A DNA stretch of 64,000 nt, taken from positions 558,001 to 622,000 of the forward strand of contig CAXXJQ010000006.1 of NCBI GenBank assembly GCA_963665045.2, written 5' to 3'. Shown here piece after piece: positions 1 through 9,241 of the stretch. This DNA comes from JAFGRU01 sp016934985. GTDB taxonomy: Bacteria; Desulfobacterota; Desulfuromonadia; Desulfuromonadales; JAAYDE01. The notes under the pieces were generated by a model. That model had not been told where the DNA came from and did no database searches. It saw nothing but the letters and a program-made list of their open reading frames with translations. The translations under genes and the position numbers were made by a program. How positions within the stretch are numbered: position 1 is the stretch's first letter; the number at the start of each line of letters is the position of its first letter.

Positions 1-517
1 AAAAATCGGACACCGTGACAACAAGAACAGCCCGCCGCAAAACATATTTTTCAAAAGCTGAGCATAAACGCACAAAGGACTGGCCCCTTATTCTTTCATG
101 ACCACTGAGTTCGTTTACTTCAACAATCAAGGGAATCTTTTTCCTTTTTGAAACAAATGCTCCGGCAAAATTAAAAAAAGCATAGCGTTCATAAATTAAA
201 TCCACTCCACCACTTCTCACTGCCTGCCACAAACGGATGATGGCCGGGAAATTATATAATATTTCCATCAATTCAAAAAAAGGCTGGGGTAAAACATCCG
301 CTAATTTGTGCAAGATGATAGTTTTTATAGATGAAGGTTTCTGCCCGCTTTTCTGCAGAGGTGCTTCTCGGGTCGGGTCGGCATTGGTAGGAGATATTAA
401 ATGGACCTTGTGGCCTAGAGCCCGAAAGCCATTGACTATACCGGCAATATGCACACCTTCTGCACCGACCCCACGAACACGAAAATGGTAGAGTATATTT
501 AATTGGCCCTTAATCAT
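1..517 (-). CDS. Glycosyltransferase family 4, N-terminal part (cut by left window edge)
   Basis: Reading the minus strand from an ATG at 517 gives an uninterrupted frame of 172 codons to the window edge. The product begins MIKGQLNILYHFRVRGVGAEG and continues with GVHIAGIVNGFRALGH, the N-terminal Rossmann-like acceptor domain typical of GT4 enzymes: a glycine-rich loop followed by a helix and then HLISP. It probably transfers a sugar to the exopolysaccharide repeat unit on the cytoplasmic face. Its start codon lies inside the last codons of the upstream asparagine synthase (8-bp overlap), so the two are probably translationally coupled. The C-terminal donor domain lies outside the window, so substrate and length are unknown. 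Confidence 0.8.
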   Translation of the reverse strand, partial: MIKGQLNILYHFRVRGVGAEGVHIAGIVNGFRALGHKVHLISPTNADPTREAPLQKSGQKPSSIKTIILHKLADVLPQPFFELMEILYNFPAIIRLWQAVRSGGVDLIYERYAFFNFAGAFVSKRKKIPLIVEVNELSGHERIRGQSFVRLCSAFEKYVLRRAVLVVTVSDF

Positions 518-2360
518 ATTGGCGCCGCCATTCGGAAAAAACCAAAAGGGTCATCAGCATTTTGCTATGGTCCTCTGCGCCTGCCCTGTGCCTGGCGACC
601 AAATTATCCAAGGCATCAGCCCTGAACCAGGGCTCTCTTTTAAAATCGGATATAACATCTCCGACCTGAGCCATCAGATCACCCTCAAACCATTCTTTGG
701 TCGGAACTGGAAATCCCATTTTATTCCTATAAATAATTTTTCGTGGCAAAAGCTCTTCCGATATCTTCTTCAACAAATATTTCCCTTCCTTTTTTCTAAC
801 TTTCAAATTTGAAGGCAGGGCAGAAAGGGCCTCAACCAGACGATAGTCCAAAAAAGGCACGCGCAGCTCAATAGAGGCGGCCATGGTCATCTTATCCGCT
901 TTAACCAAAAGGTCATCCACCAGCCAGGTCTTGGTATCTACATAGAGCATCTGACTTAGAGGATCTTTTCCTTCCACCTTACTGAAAAAATAGCCAAATT
1001 GGTCCTCAAGATAGGAAGACTTATTGCTCAGGAATTCCTGATTATACAGTCGCTTTTTAAGTGTTGGCGTGAGATAGCTGGAAGTGCCCTGATATCGTTC
1101 AGCTAAAGGTAGGCTGAACCAATCAAGATATTTTTTAAACTTCAATTTGGGAGAATAAGAACTCAAAAGAGAGAAAGAAGACAACAAATTGTCTGGGAAA
1201 AACCTTCTAACCTTCTCAATTTTTGTCATGAACTGATAAAGGTAATAACCGGCAAACACCTCATCACTCCCTTCACCTGAAAGAAGGACTGTCGCGTGCT
1301 CTCGAGCAAGCCTGGATATATGATACAAAGCAATTGCTGCGGGCTCTACAATTGGCTCTTCAGCGAACCGGACCAAAGTTTCCAGAGAAGCAAAAAAATC
1401 ATCAGGTTCAAGATAAAAAATATGGTGTTTTGTGTGAAAACGATCCGCGACAACCCGGGCATACTCTTTTTCAGAGAAGCCCTGATGATAAGCAACGGTA
1501 AAGGTATTGACAGCCTGCGGAGCAATCGCCCTGTCCATCAGACCGACAACAGCACTTGAATCCAGGCCTCCGCTTAAAAAAGCCCCCACCGGCACATCGC
1601 TGATCAATCTCTTTTTAACGCAATCGCCTAAAAGCGCCTCTATCCGCTCCAAAGCTTCCATCTCACCTTGGGAAGATGCTGGGACCTGGGCAAAATCCCA
1701 ATACTCAAACTCCTCGACACCCTGTTGACTAATGATCAAACAATGACCAGGCAAAACCTTTTTAATGCCCCTGAACATGGTTTCAGGACCGGGCACATAT
1801 CCGACGGAGAAGTAAGCATCCAGGACATTTTCATTCAAGGCTGATTTCACAAAACCTGTTTTCAGAATCGCTTTTACCTCTGAAGCCGCGATAAAGACAT
1901 CATTGTCCTGATAATAATAAAGGGGTTTTATACCCAGTCTGTCACGAACGGCCCATAATAGCTGCCTGCTTTTATCAAAAAGCAGGAAAGCAAACATGCC
2001 GTTAAATCTCTTTAAGCAATCCGTTCCCCATTCTTCATAACCGTGAACAATCACCTCTGTGTCGCAATCAGTACGGAAAATATGCCCCTTGCCAACCAGT
2101 TCTTTCTTAACCTCCTTAAAATTATAGATTTCGCCATTGTAGACAATAACGACGCTGCCGTCCTCGTTGGTCATTGGTTGATGTCCTAAGGACAGATCAA
2201 TAATGCTTAACCTTCTGTGACCCAAACCCGTGTTGCCATCAACGAAATAACCTGCATCATCCGGCCCTCGATGATGCATCACATCAGTTGCCCCCTGAAC
2301 CGTCTCAAAGTTGACAGGACGTTGATTGTCAAAAAAATGTATTCCAAATACTCCACACAT
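510..2360 (-). CDS. asnB: Asparagine synthase (glutamine-hydrolysing), XrtA-associated amidotransferase
   Basis: This is a 616-residue class-II amidotransferase. Cys2 after the initiator Met (MCGVFG) is the glutaminase nucleophile. HRGPDDAG at about 30 and YNGEIYNF at about 74 complete the glutaminase pocket. SGGLDSS at 263-269 is the PP-loop of the synthetase domain. The length and both active sites are normal for the family. Asparagine-synthase homologues are regular members of exosortase A loci, where they are thought to amidate a sugar or peptide substituent of the polymer; that role is inferred here. The start overlaps the preceding glycosyltransferase stop by 1 bp (TAATG) and the end overlaps the next glycosyltransferase by 8 bp, so it sits in a tight operon. 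Confidence 0.93.
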   Translation of the reverse strand: MCGVFGIHFFDNQRPVNFETVQGATDVMHHRGPDDAGYFVDGNTGLGHRRLSIIDLSLGHQPMTNEDGSVVIVYNGEIYNFKEVKKELVGKGHIFRTDCDTEVIVHGYEEWGTDCLKRFNGMFAFLLFDKSRQLLWAVRDRLGIKPLYYYQDNDVFIAASEVKAILKTGFVKSALNENVLDAYFSVGYVPGPETMFRGIKKVLPGHCLIISQQGVEEFEYWDFAQVPASSQGEMEALERIEALLGDCVKKRLISDVPVGAFLSGGLDSSAVVGLMDRAIAPQAVNTFTVAYHQGFSEKEYARVVADRFHTKHHIFYLEPDDFFASLETLVRFAEEPIVEPAAIALYHISRLAREHATVLLSGEGSDEVFAGYYLYQFMTKIEKVRRFFPDNLLSSFSLLSSYSPKLKFKKYLDWFSLPLAERYQGTSSYLTPTLKKRLYNQEFLSNKSSYLEDQFGYFFSKVEGKDPLSQMLYVDTKTWLVDDLLVKADKMTMAASIELRVPFLDYRLVEALSALPSNLKVRKKEGKYLLKKISEELLPRKIIYRNKMGFPVPTKEWFEGDLMAQVGDVISDFKREPWFRADALDNLVARHRAGAEDHSKMLMTLLVFSEWRRQYD

Positions 2361-3502
2361 TATGAAAGAACCTCATGAAAAACCTTTACGGTTTCTTCTG
2401 CAACCTTTTGCCATGTGAACCGCCGACCATAGGCAGAAATTTTTTCAGTATTCCATGTTCGAGATACGGCTTGCCGCAACAAACCGGCTAAGGCTTCCAC
2501 ATCAGAAGGTGGGCATAACAACCCATAATCTTCATGACATATCAAATCAGGAATAGCACCCACTGTGGTAGAAATAACCGGCCGACCACACGCCAAAGCT
2601 TCATGAACAACCACAGGGCAACCTTCCCGCTGAGACGGCAGACAAAAAAAATCGCCGGCATTAAGCCACAACGCGACATCATCATGCGGCACGGAACCGA
2701 CCAACCTGACCCGTTCGGTAACTCCACAAGAGTCAATTAGTTTCTGTAAACTTTCCCGCAGAGGCCCATTCCCAACAATAAAAATCACGGGGGATTTACT
2801 TTGGAGTCGAGCCACAGCTTTTATCAAGACATCGAGATTTTTCTCTGCCGAGAGACGGGCCACACATACGCCTACTTTTATGTCTTTTCGAATCCCCAAA
2901 CTACCCCTGGCTTTACCCTTATCCAAAACAGGGAACTTTTCAACAGCAACACCATTCAAAATAACTGAGATTTTTCTCCCGGGAACACCATAGTCCTGAA
3001 CAAGCTTTGCTTCCAAATCGCGGCTAACCACTATGATATGATCAAGTTGGCCCAAAACCTTACAATACTTTTTTCGAAAATTGCGGGGCCCAAAATAATC
3101 AATTGCTTCATTGCCATGGACAACTCCGATGGTTTTTGTCCGCCACTTTTTTGCAAAGCGCACAGCGGCATAAGCATCAGGGTATATCCATTCCACATGC
3201 AAAATGTCATACTCTGAGATAGAATTATGGAAAGTTTTTCTTATCATTTTGAAATAGGGAAACCATCGCCAATGCCATAATATTTCAGGAAGGGCTAGAT
3301 AACGTGGGTGCCAGACCTTAAGTCCCTTAAAATATTCCAGAAAAGAAGGGCCTTTTGTTCTTAAAAAAGGGAAATATGAACACGGAGCAACTACTTCTAT
3401 ATCGGCAACCTTAGAAAAGGCCTTTGCTCTCTCGACCATAAAGGGGGCATTTAAAGGGCAACAACTATTGGGGAAAATATGGCTAAGAAAAACAACTTTC
3501 AT
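2360..3502 (-). CDS. Glycosyltransferase family 4
   Basis: The product is 380 residues starting MKVVFLSHIFPN. This ATG was preferred over an upstream non-ATG start that would add 13 hydrophobic residues and break the usual N-terminus. The GT4 donor-site signature EGCPVVVHEALACGRPVI (E-x7-E) is near residue 290, followed by ISTTVGAIPDLI, with the GT-B linker before it. It is predicted to be a cytoplasmic retaining glycosyltransferase using a nucleotide-sugar donor. It shares a 1-bp stop/start overlap with the asparagine synthase downstream. The sugar specificity cannot be read from the sequence. Confidence 0.9.
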   Translation of the reverse strand: MKVVFLSHIFPNSCCPLNAPFMVERAKAFSKVADIEVVAPCSYFPFLRTKGPSFLEYFKGLKVWHPRYLALPEILWHWRWFPYFKMIRKTFHNSISEYDILHVEWIYPDAYAAVRFAKKWRTKTIGVVHGNEAIDYFGPRNFRKKYCKVLGQLDHIIVVSRDLEAKLVQDYGVPGRKISVILNGVAVEKFPVLDKGKARGSLGIRKDIKVGVCVARLSAEKNLDVLIKAVARLQSKSPVIFIVGNGPLRESLQKLIDSCGVTERVRLVGSVPHDDVALWLNAGDFFCLPSQREGCPVVVHEALACGRPVISTTVGAIPDLICHEDYGLLCPPSDVEALAGLLRQAVSRTWNTEKISAYGRRFTWQKVAEETVKVFHEVLS

Positions 3503-3618
3503 TATTAAAAACAACACTCCTGAATCGCAAAAAAATATCAAAAGTAAATCTAAACGGTAGGAATTTAACTCGAAGGAAAGATTTTCCGGCAGAGAAGGAA
3601 GTTCAAATTAATGATTAA

Positions 3619-4194
3619 TTAGTAATCCGTTTTGTTGACATACCCCACTGCCCCCTCTTTGGATATTATCTTACCAGGGATCCCAACAACAACAGAGTTA
3701 TCTGGGACATCTTTTGTTACTACGCAATTTGCGCCAATAGCAACATTGTTTCCAATTTTCACTGCTCCTACTATTTTTGCTCCTGGCCCTAAATAAACAT
3801 TATCTCCCAATGTGGGGTACCCTTTGTTCTTCCCTCGGTTCGCCTGCCCCAAAGTAACACCTTGCGAAATATTACAATTTTTCCCTATCACACTTTTGTC
3901 GTTAACAATTATCCCTCCAAAATGACCAATATAAAAACCGCTTCCTATCTCAGTCGAAAAAGGAATATCAATTCCCATTTTATAAGTTAACCGGTAATGA
4001 ATAATTTTTGCTATCGGATAAATGGTATATTTCAAAAAAATATTGGCTCTGGCAAAGCGGCATGTTCTCAGCCAAAAATTATACCTATATGACTCACCAT
4101 AAAAAATATAACGAAAAATAAGGCGTCGTTTTTTTATTCCTGTAATTCGATATAAGTCAGAAAATATCAAATATTTATATTCAGAAAATTCCAC
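3619..4194 (-). CDS. Hexapeptide-repeat acetyltransferase, serine acetyltransferase-like
   Basis: This 191-residue protein has an alpha-helical N-terminal half and a left-handed parallel beta-helix C-terminal half. Hexapeptide repeats are visible from about residue 75 (GIDIPFSTEIG, IGHFGGIIVN, VIGKNCNISQGVTLG, GDNVYLGPGAKIVG, GNNVAIGANCVVTKDVPDNSVVVGIPGK). The HFGG motif resembles the catalytic His loop of CysE-type and WbbJ-type O-acetyltransferases. In this setting it most likely O-acetylates a sugar of the exopolysaccharide rather than making cysteine. The gene is AT-rich like its neighbours, suggesting transfer of the block. Confidence 0.85.
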   Translation of the reverse strand: MEFSEYKYLIFSDLYRITGIKKRRLIFRYIFYGESYRYNFWLRTCRFARANIFLKYTIYPIAKIIHYRLTYKMGIDIPFSTEIGSGFYIGHFGGIIVNDKSVIGKNCNISQGVTLGQANRGKNKGYPTLGDNVYLGPGAKIVGAVKIGNNVAIGANCVVTKDVPDNSVVVGIPGKIISKEGAVGYVNKTDY

Positions 4195-4230
4195 AATCTA
4201 ACCATTCAACAATAAAGAACGTAGAAACTA

Positions 4231-5337
4231 TTATTTATAACAGTAATTTTTTATTTTAAAATCACGGGTTTCCTTGGTGAATTTTTTTATTCCAGACTCA
4301 ACTGATTTAACAATATTAAACATTTCTCTTGCTGTCACATAGTGAAGAATATATTTTTCATTATCATTATAATATTCCTCTATATAATAAAAACCTTCAT
4401 TAATTTTATCTCCAAAATTAGCTTCCCAATTGTTTTCCGGTGCCCCATGTGTATGTAGCTTGATAAATTTAAAATTCGGCATTCCTTCAATTGACAATGA
4501 ATTCTTAATCCAAAATTTGAATCTATCTACTGTTGGGTTGTTATTTAAGCTTAAATCACTATAATCTATTGCTGTTTTTATTTTTTTATTTACTTCATAC
4601 CTAATCCCAATAACACCTTGAATAATCATTAGAGCCTCTTTTGGCTCTTTTTTTAATATTGAGACAGGGACACCCTTATTGTAGGATTTAGATTTCAAAA
4701 TATCATCAAAGGCATAATATATTTGGTTTACCATAGCAGGTTGTGAAATGTTTAAACAAGGAAATGTAAAATCCGCATAGCAACCACACTCGCGCAAAAT
4801 GGTTAATTCATTAGTAACCCCGCAAAGGTGCTCCCCCCCTGAATTGTCAAGAGACCAATCACCGTGGATAAAGGCAAAACGCAGTTCGCCATCAGGTTGA
4901 CAGAAAATTCCAAATTTTCCATAATCATCAATACATTTAAGAATTTTTTTCCTCAAAGTTTCTGAGGTGTCGGGGAAAGGTTCCATATGGTTATGATGAA
5001 GATGCATCTCAATATCGCCATAGCCTGATTTGCATAAATTAACAAGATCGGGCAGGAAACCATGATCTAGATGAGGGGGATAAAACCAGGTATGCTGGAT
5101 AGGTTTACCATCAGAATCAAGGTGCCTATCTGCAAATTTTGGGTATTCTCTCACCCAAGTCTTCACTCGTTTGAGTGCGGCCTCATAACCCACCCCACCA
5201 TTGAACGGTTCAAAATGATCGACAATGCACACAAAAAGATGTATTGGCTGCGTTGAATCAGGCTTTTCTTTGGGACGCAACAAATGCCATAAATAACCAG
5301 GCAGCCAATATCTTAAACCCCTGTCCGCAATCCTCAT
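4231..5337 (-). CDS. Polysaccharide-deacetylase-like protein of unknown specificity
   Basis: This 368-residue protein has no recognisable signal peptide. Near the N-terminus is a hydrophobic strand ending in VDHFEP (about residue 40). Further motifs are HTWFYPPHLDHGF, a His-rich EMHLHHNHMEPF (about 110-121), FAFIHGDWSLDN, and FIKLHTHGAPE near the C-terminus. The Asp and His arrangement and strand order resemble the NodB/polysaccharide deacetylase barrel and suggest a metal site, but this is a family-level guess. It overlaps the next glycosyltransferase start by 4 bp, so it belongs to the polymer operon and could de-N-acetylate a precursor in the cytoplasm. It is not the usual exosortase-associated deacetylase with its MTVDVEDYF start. 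Confidence 0.5.
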   Translation of the reverse strand: MRIADRGLRYWLPGYLWHLLRPKEKPDSTQPIHLFVCIVDHFEPFNGGVGYEAALKRVKTWVREYPKFADRHLDSDGKPIQHTWFYPPHLDHGFLPDLVNLCKSGYGDIEMHLHHNHMEPFPDTSETLRKKILKCIDDYGKFGIFCQPDGELRFAFIHGDWSLDNSGGEHLCGVTNELTILRECGCYADFTFPCLNISQPAMVNQIYYAFDDILKSKSYNKGVPVSILKKEPKEALMIIQGVIGIRYEVNKKIKTAIDYSDLSLNNNPTVDRFKFWIKNSLSIEGMPNFKFIKLHTHGAPENNWEANFGDKINEGFYYIEEYYNDNEKYILHYVTAREMFNIVKSVESGIKKFTKETRDFKIKNYCYK

Positions 5338-6515
5338 TGCAAATACCTTAATAAATTATTTTCAAACTTTTCAGCTAAAATCTTCCACCTATAATTTTCA
5401 TACGCCCTTTGTTTTCCAGCAGCCCCGAAACCTTGACAAACCCGTGGATGCTCTAAAAGATAAATAATTTTTTGCGCTAACACACCAACATTGAAAGGGT
5501 CAACAAGGTATCCGGTAACCTCATCAACTACAGCATCGACTGCTCCGCCAGCCCGGCCGGCAATTACCGGCTTCCCCGCAGCACCAGCCTCAAGAAAAAC
5601 AATACCAAAGCCCTCAGTATCACCGTCTGGCAAAACCCGGTTCGGCATAACAAAAATATCGCCGGCACCATGAAAAGCACAAATATTTTCACTTTCAACA
5701 AAACCACAAAATTTCACATATTTATTTAATTCAAGTTCATCAACAAGTGTTTGAAGTTTTGCCAAATGAGGACCTTTTCCACCAATCAAATAAACCACAT
5801 CGGGAACCGTCTCTTTGATTAAAGGTAAAGCCTTAATGACCAAGTCATGCCCTTTGCGCTCATCTAGCCTACCGACGGTATAAAGGACCTTCTTACCATC
5901 AACACCAAATTGCTGCGTGCAAAGCTTCCTGTCAACGGACTGAAAAAACTTCTCTTCAACACCGGGATTCGCAATAATAACCGGCAACTTTCGGTCCATG
6001 AAGCTCTCTAGGCGCTTTTGTGTAAATGAGGAGTTGCATACATACCCATCCAGCCTGCTAATCAGCCAGCGAAACAAAAAATTGGTTTTCATTTTGATCA
6101 CCGGGATATCCTCACCGTGAAAAATACAAAAAAAAGGCAAACATGATTTGATTTTCCAAGGCAACAATGAAAAAAAATAAAAAAATGAAGCGTGAGCAAA
6201 AACTACATGCGAAACCTTCTCTTTCTTGACCAAATCAAGAACACTTTTATTAAAAGAAATAAAGCGCAACGGATTCTTAAAAACAGAAGCAGAGGCAAAC
6301 CCGAATATTTCATCAGGAATAGCTGGCATCCGATAAATTTTTATTTGATTTCGGGCAAGGGCCTCTTCAACGGCCGAATCTTCTTGGCCAAATTCTGGTT
6401 TACGCGTTAGAACCAGACAAGACTCAGGCGACATATTCGAAACGTAATGAAAAGCGTATTGTTGAACCCCTCCCATGCTCGGTGGAAAATTTTTAACTAC
6501 CCATAAAATTTTCAT
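5334..6515 (-). CDS. Glycosyltransferase family 4
   Basis: The product is 393 residues starting MKILWVVKNFPPSMGGVQQ, a standard GT4 N-terminus with a GG loop for acceptor binding. The donor-site motif EGFGIVFLEAGAAGKPVI lies near residue 300 and is followed by GGAVDAVVDEVTGYLVDP. GRLDERKGHDLVIKAL marks the start of the donor domain. Both ends overlap neighbours by 4 bp (ATGA type), so it is translationally coupled to the GT upstream and the deacetylase-like gene downstream. It is predicted to act on the lipid-linked oligosaccharide. Confidence 0.92.
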   Translation of the reverse strand: MKILWVVKNFPPSMGGVQQYAFHYVSNMSPESCLVLTRKPEFGQEDSAVEEALARNQIKIYRMPAIPDEIFGFASASVFKNPLRFISFNKSVLDLVKKEKVSHVVFAHASFFYFFSLLPWKIKSCLPFFCIFHGEDIPVIKMKTNFLFRWLISRLDGYVCNSSFTQKRLESFMDRKLPVIIANPGVEEKFFQSVDRKLCTQQFGVDGKKVLYTVGRLDERKGHDLVIKALPLIKETVPDVVYLIGGKGPHLAKLQTLVDELELNKYVKFCGFVESENICAFHGAGDIFVMPNRVLPDGDTEGFGIVFLEAGAAGKPVIAGRAGGAVDAVVDEVTGYLVDPFNVGVLAQKIIYLLEHPRVCQGFGAAGKQRAYENYRWKILAEKFENNLLRYLQ

Positions 6516-7651
6516 TGCTGATTCCCGGCAATAAGTTGGAAGAGGTACCGCTCAATTGCTGCAGTATGTTTATCTTGGGTGAATTGCTGAACATTAGAAA
6601 GAGCCTTTTCTTTTTGCTCCTCCCACCATTCGGGATAATCAAAAAAATATTTAATTTTTTCAGCCAAATCCCCCGCATCATTTGGCTTGCAAAACAACCC
6701 CCCATTTCCATCTTCAAAAATCTCGACAATCCCACCAACTGAGCTAGCAACCACCGGCGCGCCGCAAGCCATGGCCTCAATAACAACCCTTCCAAAAGGT
6801 TCCAGCAAAGAAGGCACAACCACCAGGTCGCAAAGACTCATTATTTCGGGGATATCTTTCCTGTACCCAAGGAAGAAAACGTCTTCAGGGATACCCAACT
6901 GTTCGGCCATATCTTTTAAAAAGGATAAATACTTCCCCTTTTCAACATTATCGTCTCCAACAATCACAAAATGGGCCTTCACCTCTTGACCTATGAGCGA
7001 TTGCACAGCCCTAAGAAACAAATGCTGCCCCTTTATATGCTTCAGCTGCCCCACAATCCCAACAACAGGCAATGTTGAATTCAATCCCAAATCTTTTTTC
7101 AAGGAGGAAACAGAGCGAGGGGAAAAAATATCCAAATCAACAGCATTATGGACATAAAAACATTTTTCAGAAGGTATCCAAGGGGAATGTTTCAAAACAG
7201 TATTTTTAAGAAACTTTGACGGAAATAAAATAGCATCGGCTTGATCTACCCTAAAATAATGAAGGTCACAATCATCAAAATCTATATGAATGTGAATAAT
7301 TGTCGGGATTTTTAAAATTTTTGAAATTTTTAAAAAAAACTTATAATCACTGGGAATATTAATATAAATAAGTTCAATCTTGTGCCGGAGCAAAAACAAA
7401 GAAAACCAGCATGTGATTTTCAAAACATTTAAAATATTTTTTTTTGCAAATATCGGCAAAACAACTGGAAAAAATTTCACTTTATTATTAATTGCCAACT
7501 TATCTATCTTTGAATCCGGATGAAAAAAACAAAATGGCGAAAATTCTTTAAGGTCAATAGTATCCAACAAAGCTACAAGATTTGTTTCAGCACCTGCAAC
7601 ATATGGCGTAGAGGAAGTAAAAAGAACATTTTTTTTTCTCCTGGCACCCAT
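6512..7651 (-). CDS. Glycosyltransferase family 4
   Basis: The product is 379 residues. Its N-terminus has FTSSTPYVAGAETNLVALL in place of the common GGxE loop. The donor motif EPFGRVVIEAMACGAPVVA is at about 295-313, followed by SSVGGIVEIFEDG. VGIVGQLKHIKGQHLFLRA marks the donor domain. It overlaps the downstream GT by 4 bp. It is a cytoplasmic enzyme for repeat-unit assembly; donor and acceptor sugars are unknown. Confidence 0.92.
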   Translation of the reverse strand: MGARRKKNVLFTSSTPYVAGAETNLVALLDTIDLKEFSPFCFFHPDSKIDKLAINNKVKFFPVVLPIFAKKNILNVLKITCWFSLFLLRHKIELIYINIPSDYKFFLKISKILKIPTIIHIHIDFDDCDLHYFRVDQADAILFPSKFLKNTVLKHSPWIPSEKCFYVHNAVDLDIFSPRSVSSLKKDLGLNSTLPVVGIVGQLKHIKGQHLFLRAVQSLIGQEVKAHFVIVGDDNVEKGKYLSFLKDMAEQLGIPEDVFFLGYRKDIPEIMSLCDLVVVPSLLEPFGRVVIEAMACGAPVVASSVGGIVEIFEDGNGGLFCKPNDAGDLAEKIKYFFDYPEWWEEQKEKALSNVQQFTQDKHTAAIERYLFQLIAGNQQ

Positions 7652-7709
7652 ATTAAATATTTAAACCTTTCTTTTTTATTAATTTCAATTTAAAAAATTT
7701 GAAGTAATT

Positions 7710-9236
7710 TTAATTGATTTTTTTAGCCGCCACACACCATCGGCTGAAAAATATATTTTTTAGCCATTCACTATCGTCCTTTGAAATCAAAACAAACCAT
7801 CCCAAAATTAAGAAAACAAGCCCATGCAAAACAAAGATAGAAACTAATGAGGCGTAGGTACTTTCCACAGCTTTTCCAAAAACGAACCAGACCGGAACAA
7901 CCAAGAAGAGGACTTTTAAAAACGAAATGCCCATTTGGATATTGTATTTTCTAAATGAAAGGCCAATTTGCTTACAGGCGTAATAAGATCGTAAAATTCC
8001 ACTAATTAAAAACAGAGGGATCGCTGTTCCAACGGCAACCCCAATAACTCCAAAATGATAACCCAGAGAAATACTTAAAATTAAATTACTAAACCCCATA
8101 ACAATATCCATGAAGGAATTAATTCTATGTTTTCCTGTATTATCCAAAATATAACTTGATGGCGAAAGGCCGAGGGATGCCAAAAAGGGAATAGTAAGAA
8201 CTAATACGATAATATAACTGTAAGAAAATTCAGGGCCAAGCCACCTTTCTATAAAAAGGTCTCCATAAAATATAATCAGCATCACAATAAATGTAATAAT
8301 AATTACACAACTTCTTGACATAAAGAGAAAAATAAAATTAATTCCTTGCATATCTTTGGCGCCTTCCTTCTGGCTGATAACAGGGGCTAAAAGACATGTA
8401 AAAGATCTAAAAAATTGAGTTAAATAGCTTGCCAAGCTCAAAGCAACCCCATAATATGCAACGCTAGAAATACTGGCAAAAATAGCAACAGTATAAGGGT
8501 CAATCTTATTAGACAAAATCTCAGAACCAGACCTTATAAAATTAAATATTGCAAAATCTTTCATTTCCATGATTGACTCAATTTTGAAATGCTTAGGACT
8601 AACTTTTATATTCAAATCAACCCTAAAGGCGAAAAACGCCTTAGTAAAATAATCAAAAAGCATAGAGATAGAGCTCACAATTGCGAGGCCCAATATTCCA
8701 AATCCAGCCTTTAAAACTATTACAACTGATATAGTTCTTATTAAAATTTCTCCAATCTCAATATATTTTTTTAAATCTACTCTTAAATTGGCAACAAGAA
8801 CACCATCAAATACTCTTAATGGGAATGAAATGCCAATAGAAAGCCCAAGAATAATGATCGCATATTTAAAAAGTTGTGATTTTTCATAATCATCAACAAA
8901 AAACTGCACACAAAAAGCAAAAAGTCCAGATAGAAAAAAAATCACTAGCCCAACAATACAAAGAAAATAGAAGGCGCTGCTCACATAATGCTTCTCCTTA
9001 GTTCTATCATTCGCGCCAATTGCACGAGAAACAAAACGTGCAACAGCTCCGCTAATCCCTAAATCCAATAGGCCATAGTAACCAACAAATGCAGCAATTA
9101 AAAGCCAGACGCCATATTGGTCTACACCCAAACTTGAAATAATAAAAGGCATTAAAAAAAAAGAGGTCAAAACTTGCAAACAGACGTGCCCAACACTCAG
9201 AGCAGTGCCGTTTATAATATACTTTGAATTAGACAT
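7710..9236 (-). CDS. Oligosaccharide flippase (Wzx/MATE-like)
   Basis: This is a 508-residue integral membrane protein with about 12-14 hydrophobic segments across its whole length. The N-terminal pattern (ALSVGHVCLQVLTSFFLMPFII, then GVDQYGVWLLIAAFVGYYGLLDLGISGAVARFVSR) is characteristic of polysaccharide flippases of the MOP superfamily. It would move the lipid-linked repeat unit across the inner membrane for polymerisation by the O-antigen-ligase-like protein at 11038-12231. It lies 5 bp downstream of the hydrolase gene in the same operon. The gene is strongly AT-rich. Confidence 0.92.
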   Translation of the reverse strand: MSNSKYIINGTALSVGHVCLQVLTSFFLMPFIISSLGVDQYGVWLLIAAFVGYYGLLDLGISGAVARFVSRAIGANDRTKEKHYVSSAFYFLCIVGLVIFFLSGLFAFCVQFFVDDYEKSQLFKYAIIILGLSIGISFPLRVFDGVLVANLRVDLKKYIEIGEILIRTISVVIVLKAGFGILGLAIVSSISMLFDYFTKAFFAFRVDLNIKVSPKHFKIESIMEMKDFAIFNFIRSGSEILSNKIDPYTVAIFASISSVAYYGVALSLASYLTQFFRSFTCLLAPVISQKEGAKDMQGINFIFLFMSRSCVIIITFIVMLIIFYGDLFIERWLGPEFSYSYIIVLVLTIPFLASLGLSPSSYILDNTGKHRINSFMDIVMGFSNLILSISLGYHFGVIGVAVGTAIPLFLISGILRSYYACKQIGLSFRKYNIQMGISFLKVLFLVVPVWFVFGKAVESTYASLVSIFVLHGLVFLILGWFVLISKDDSEWLKNIFFSRWCVAAKKIN

Positions 9237-9241
9237 AAAAA

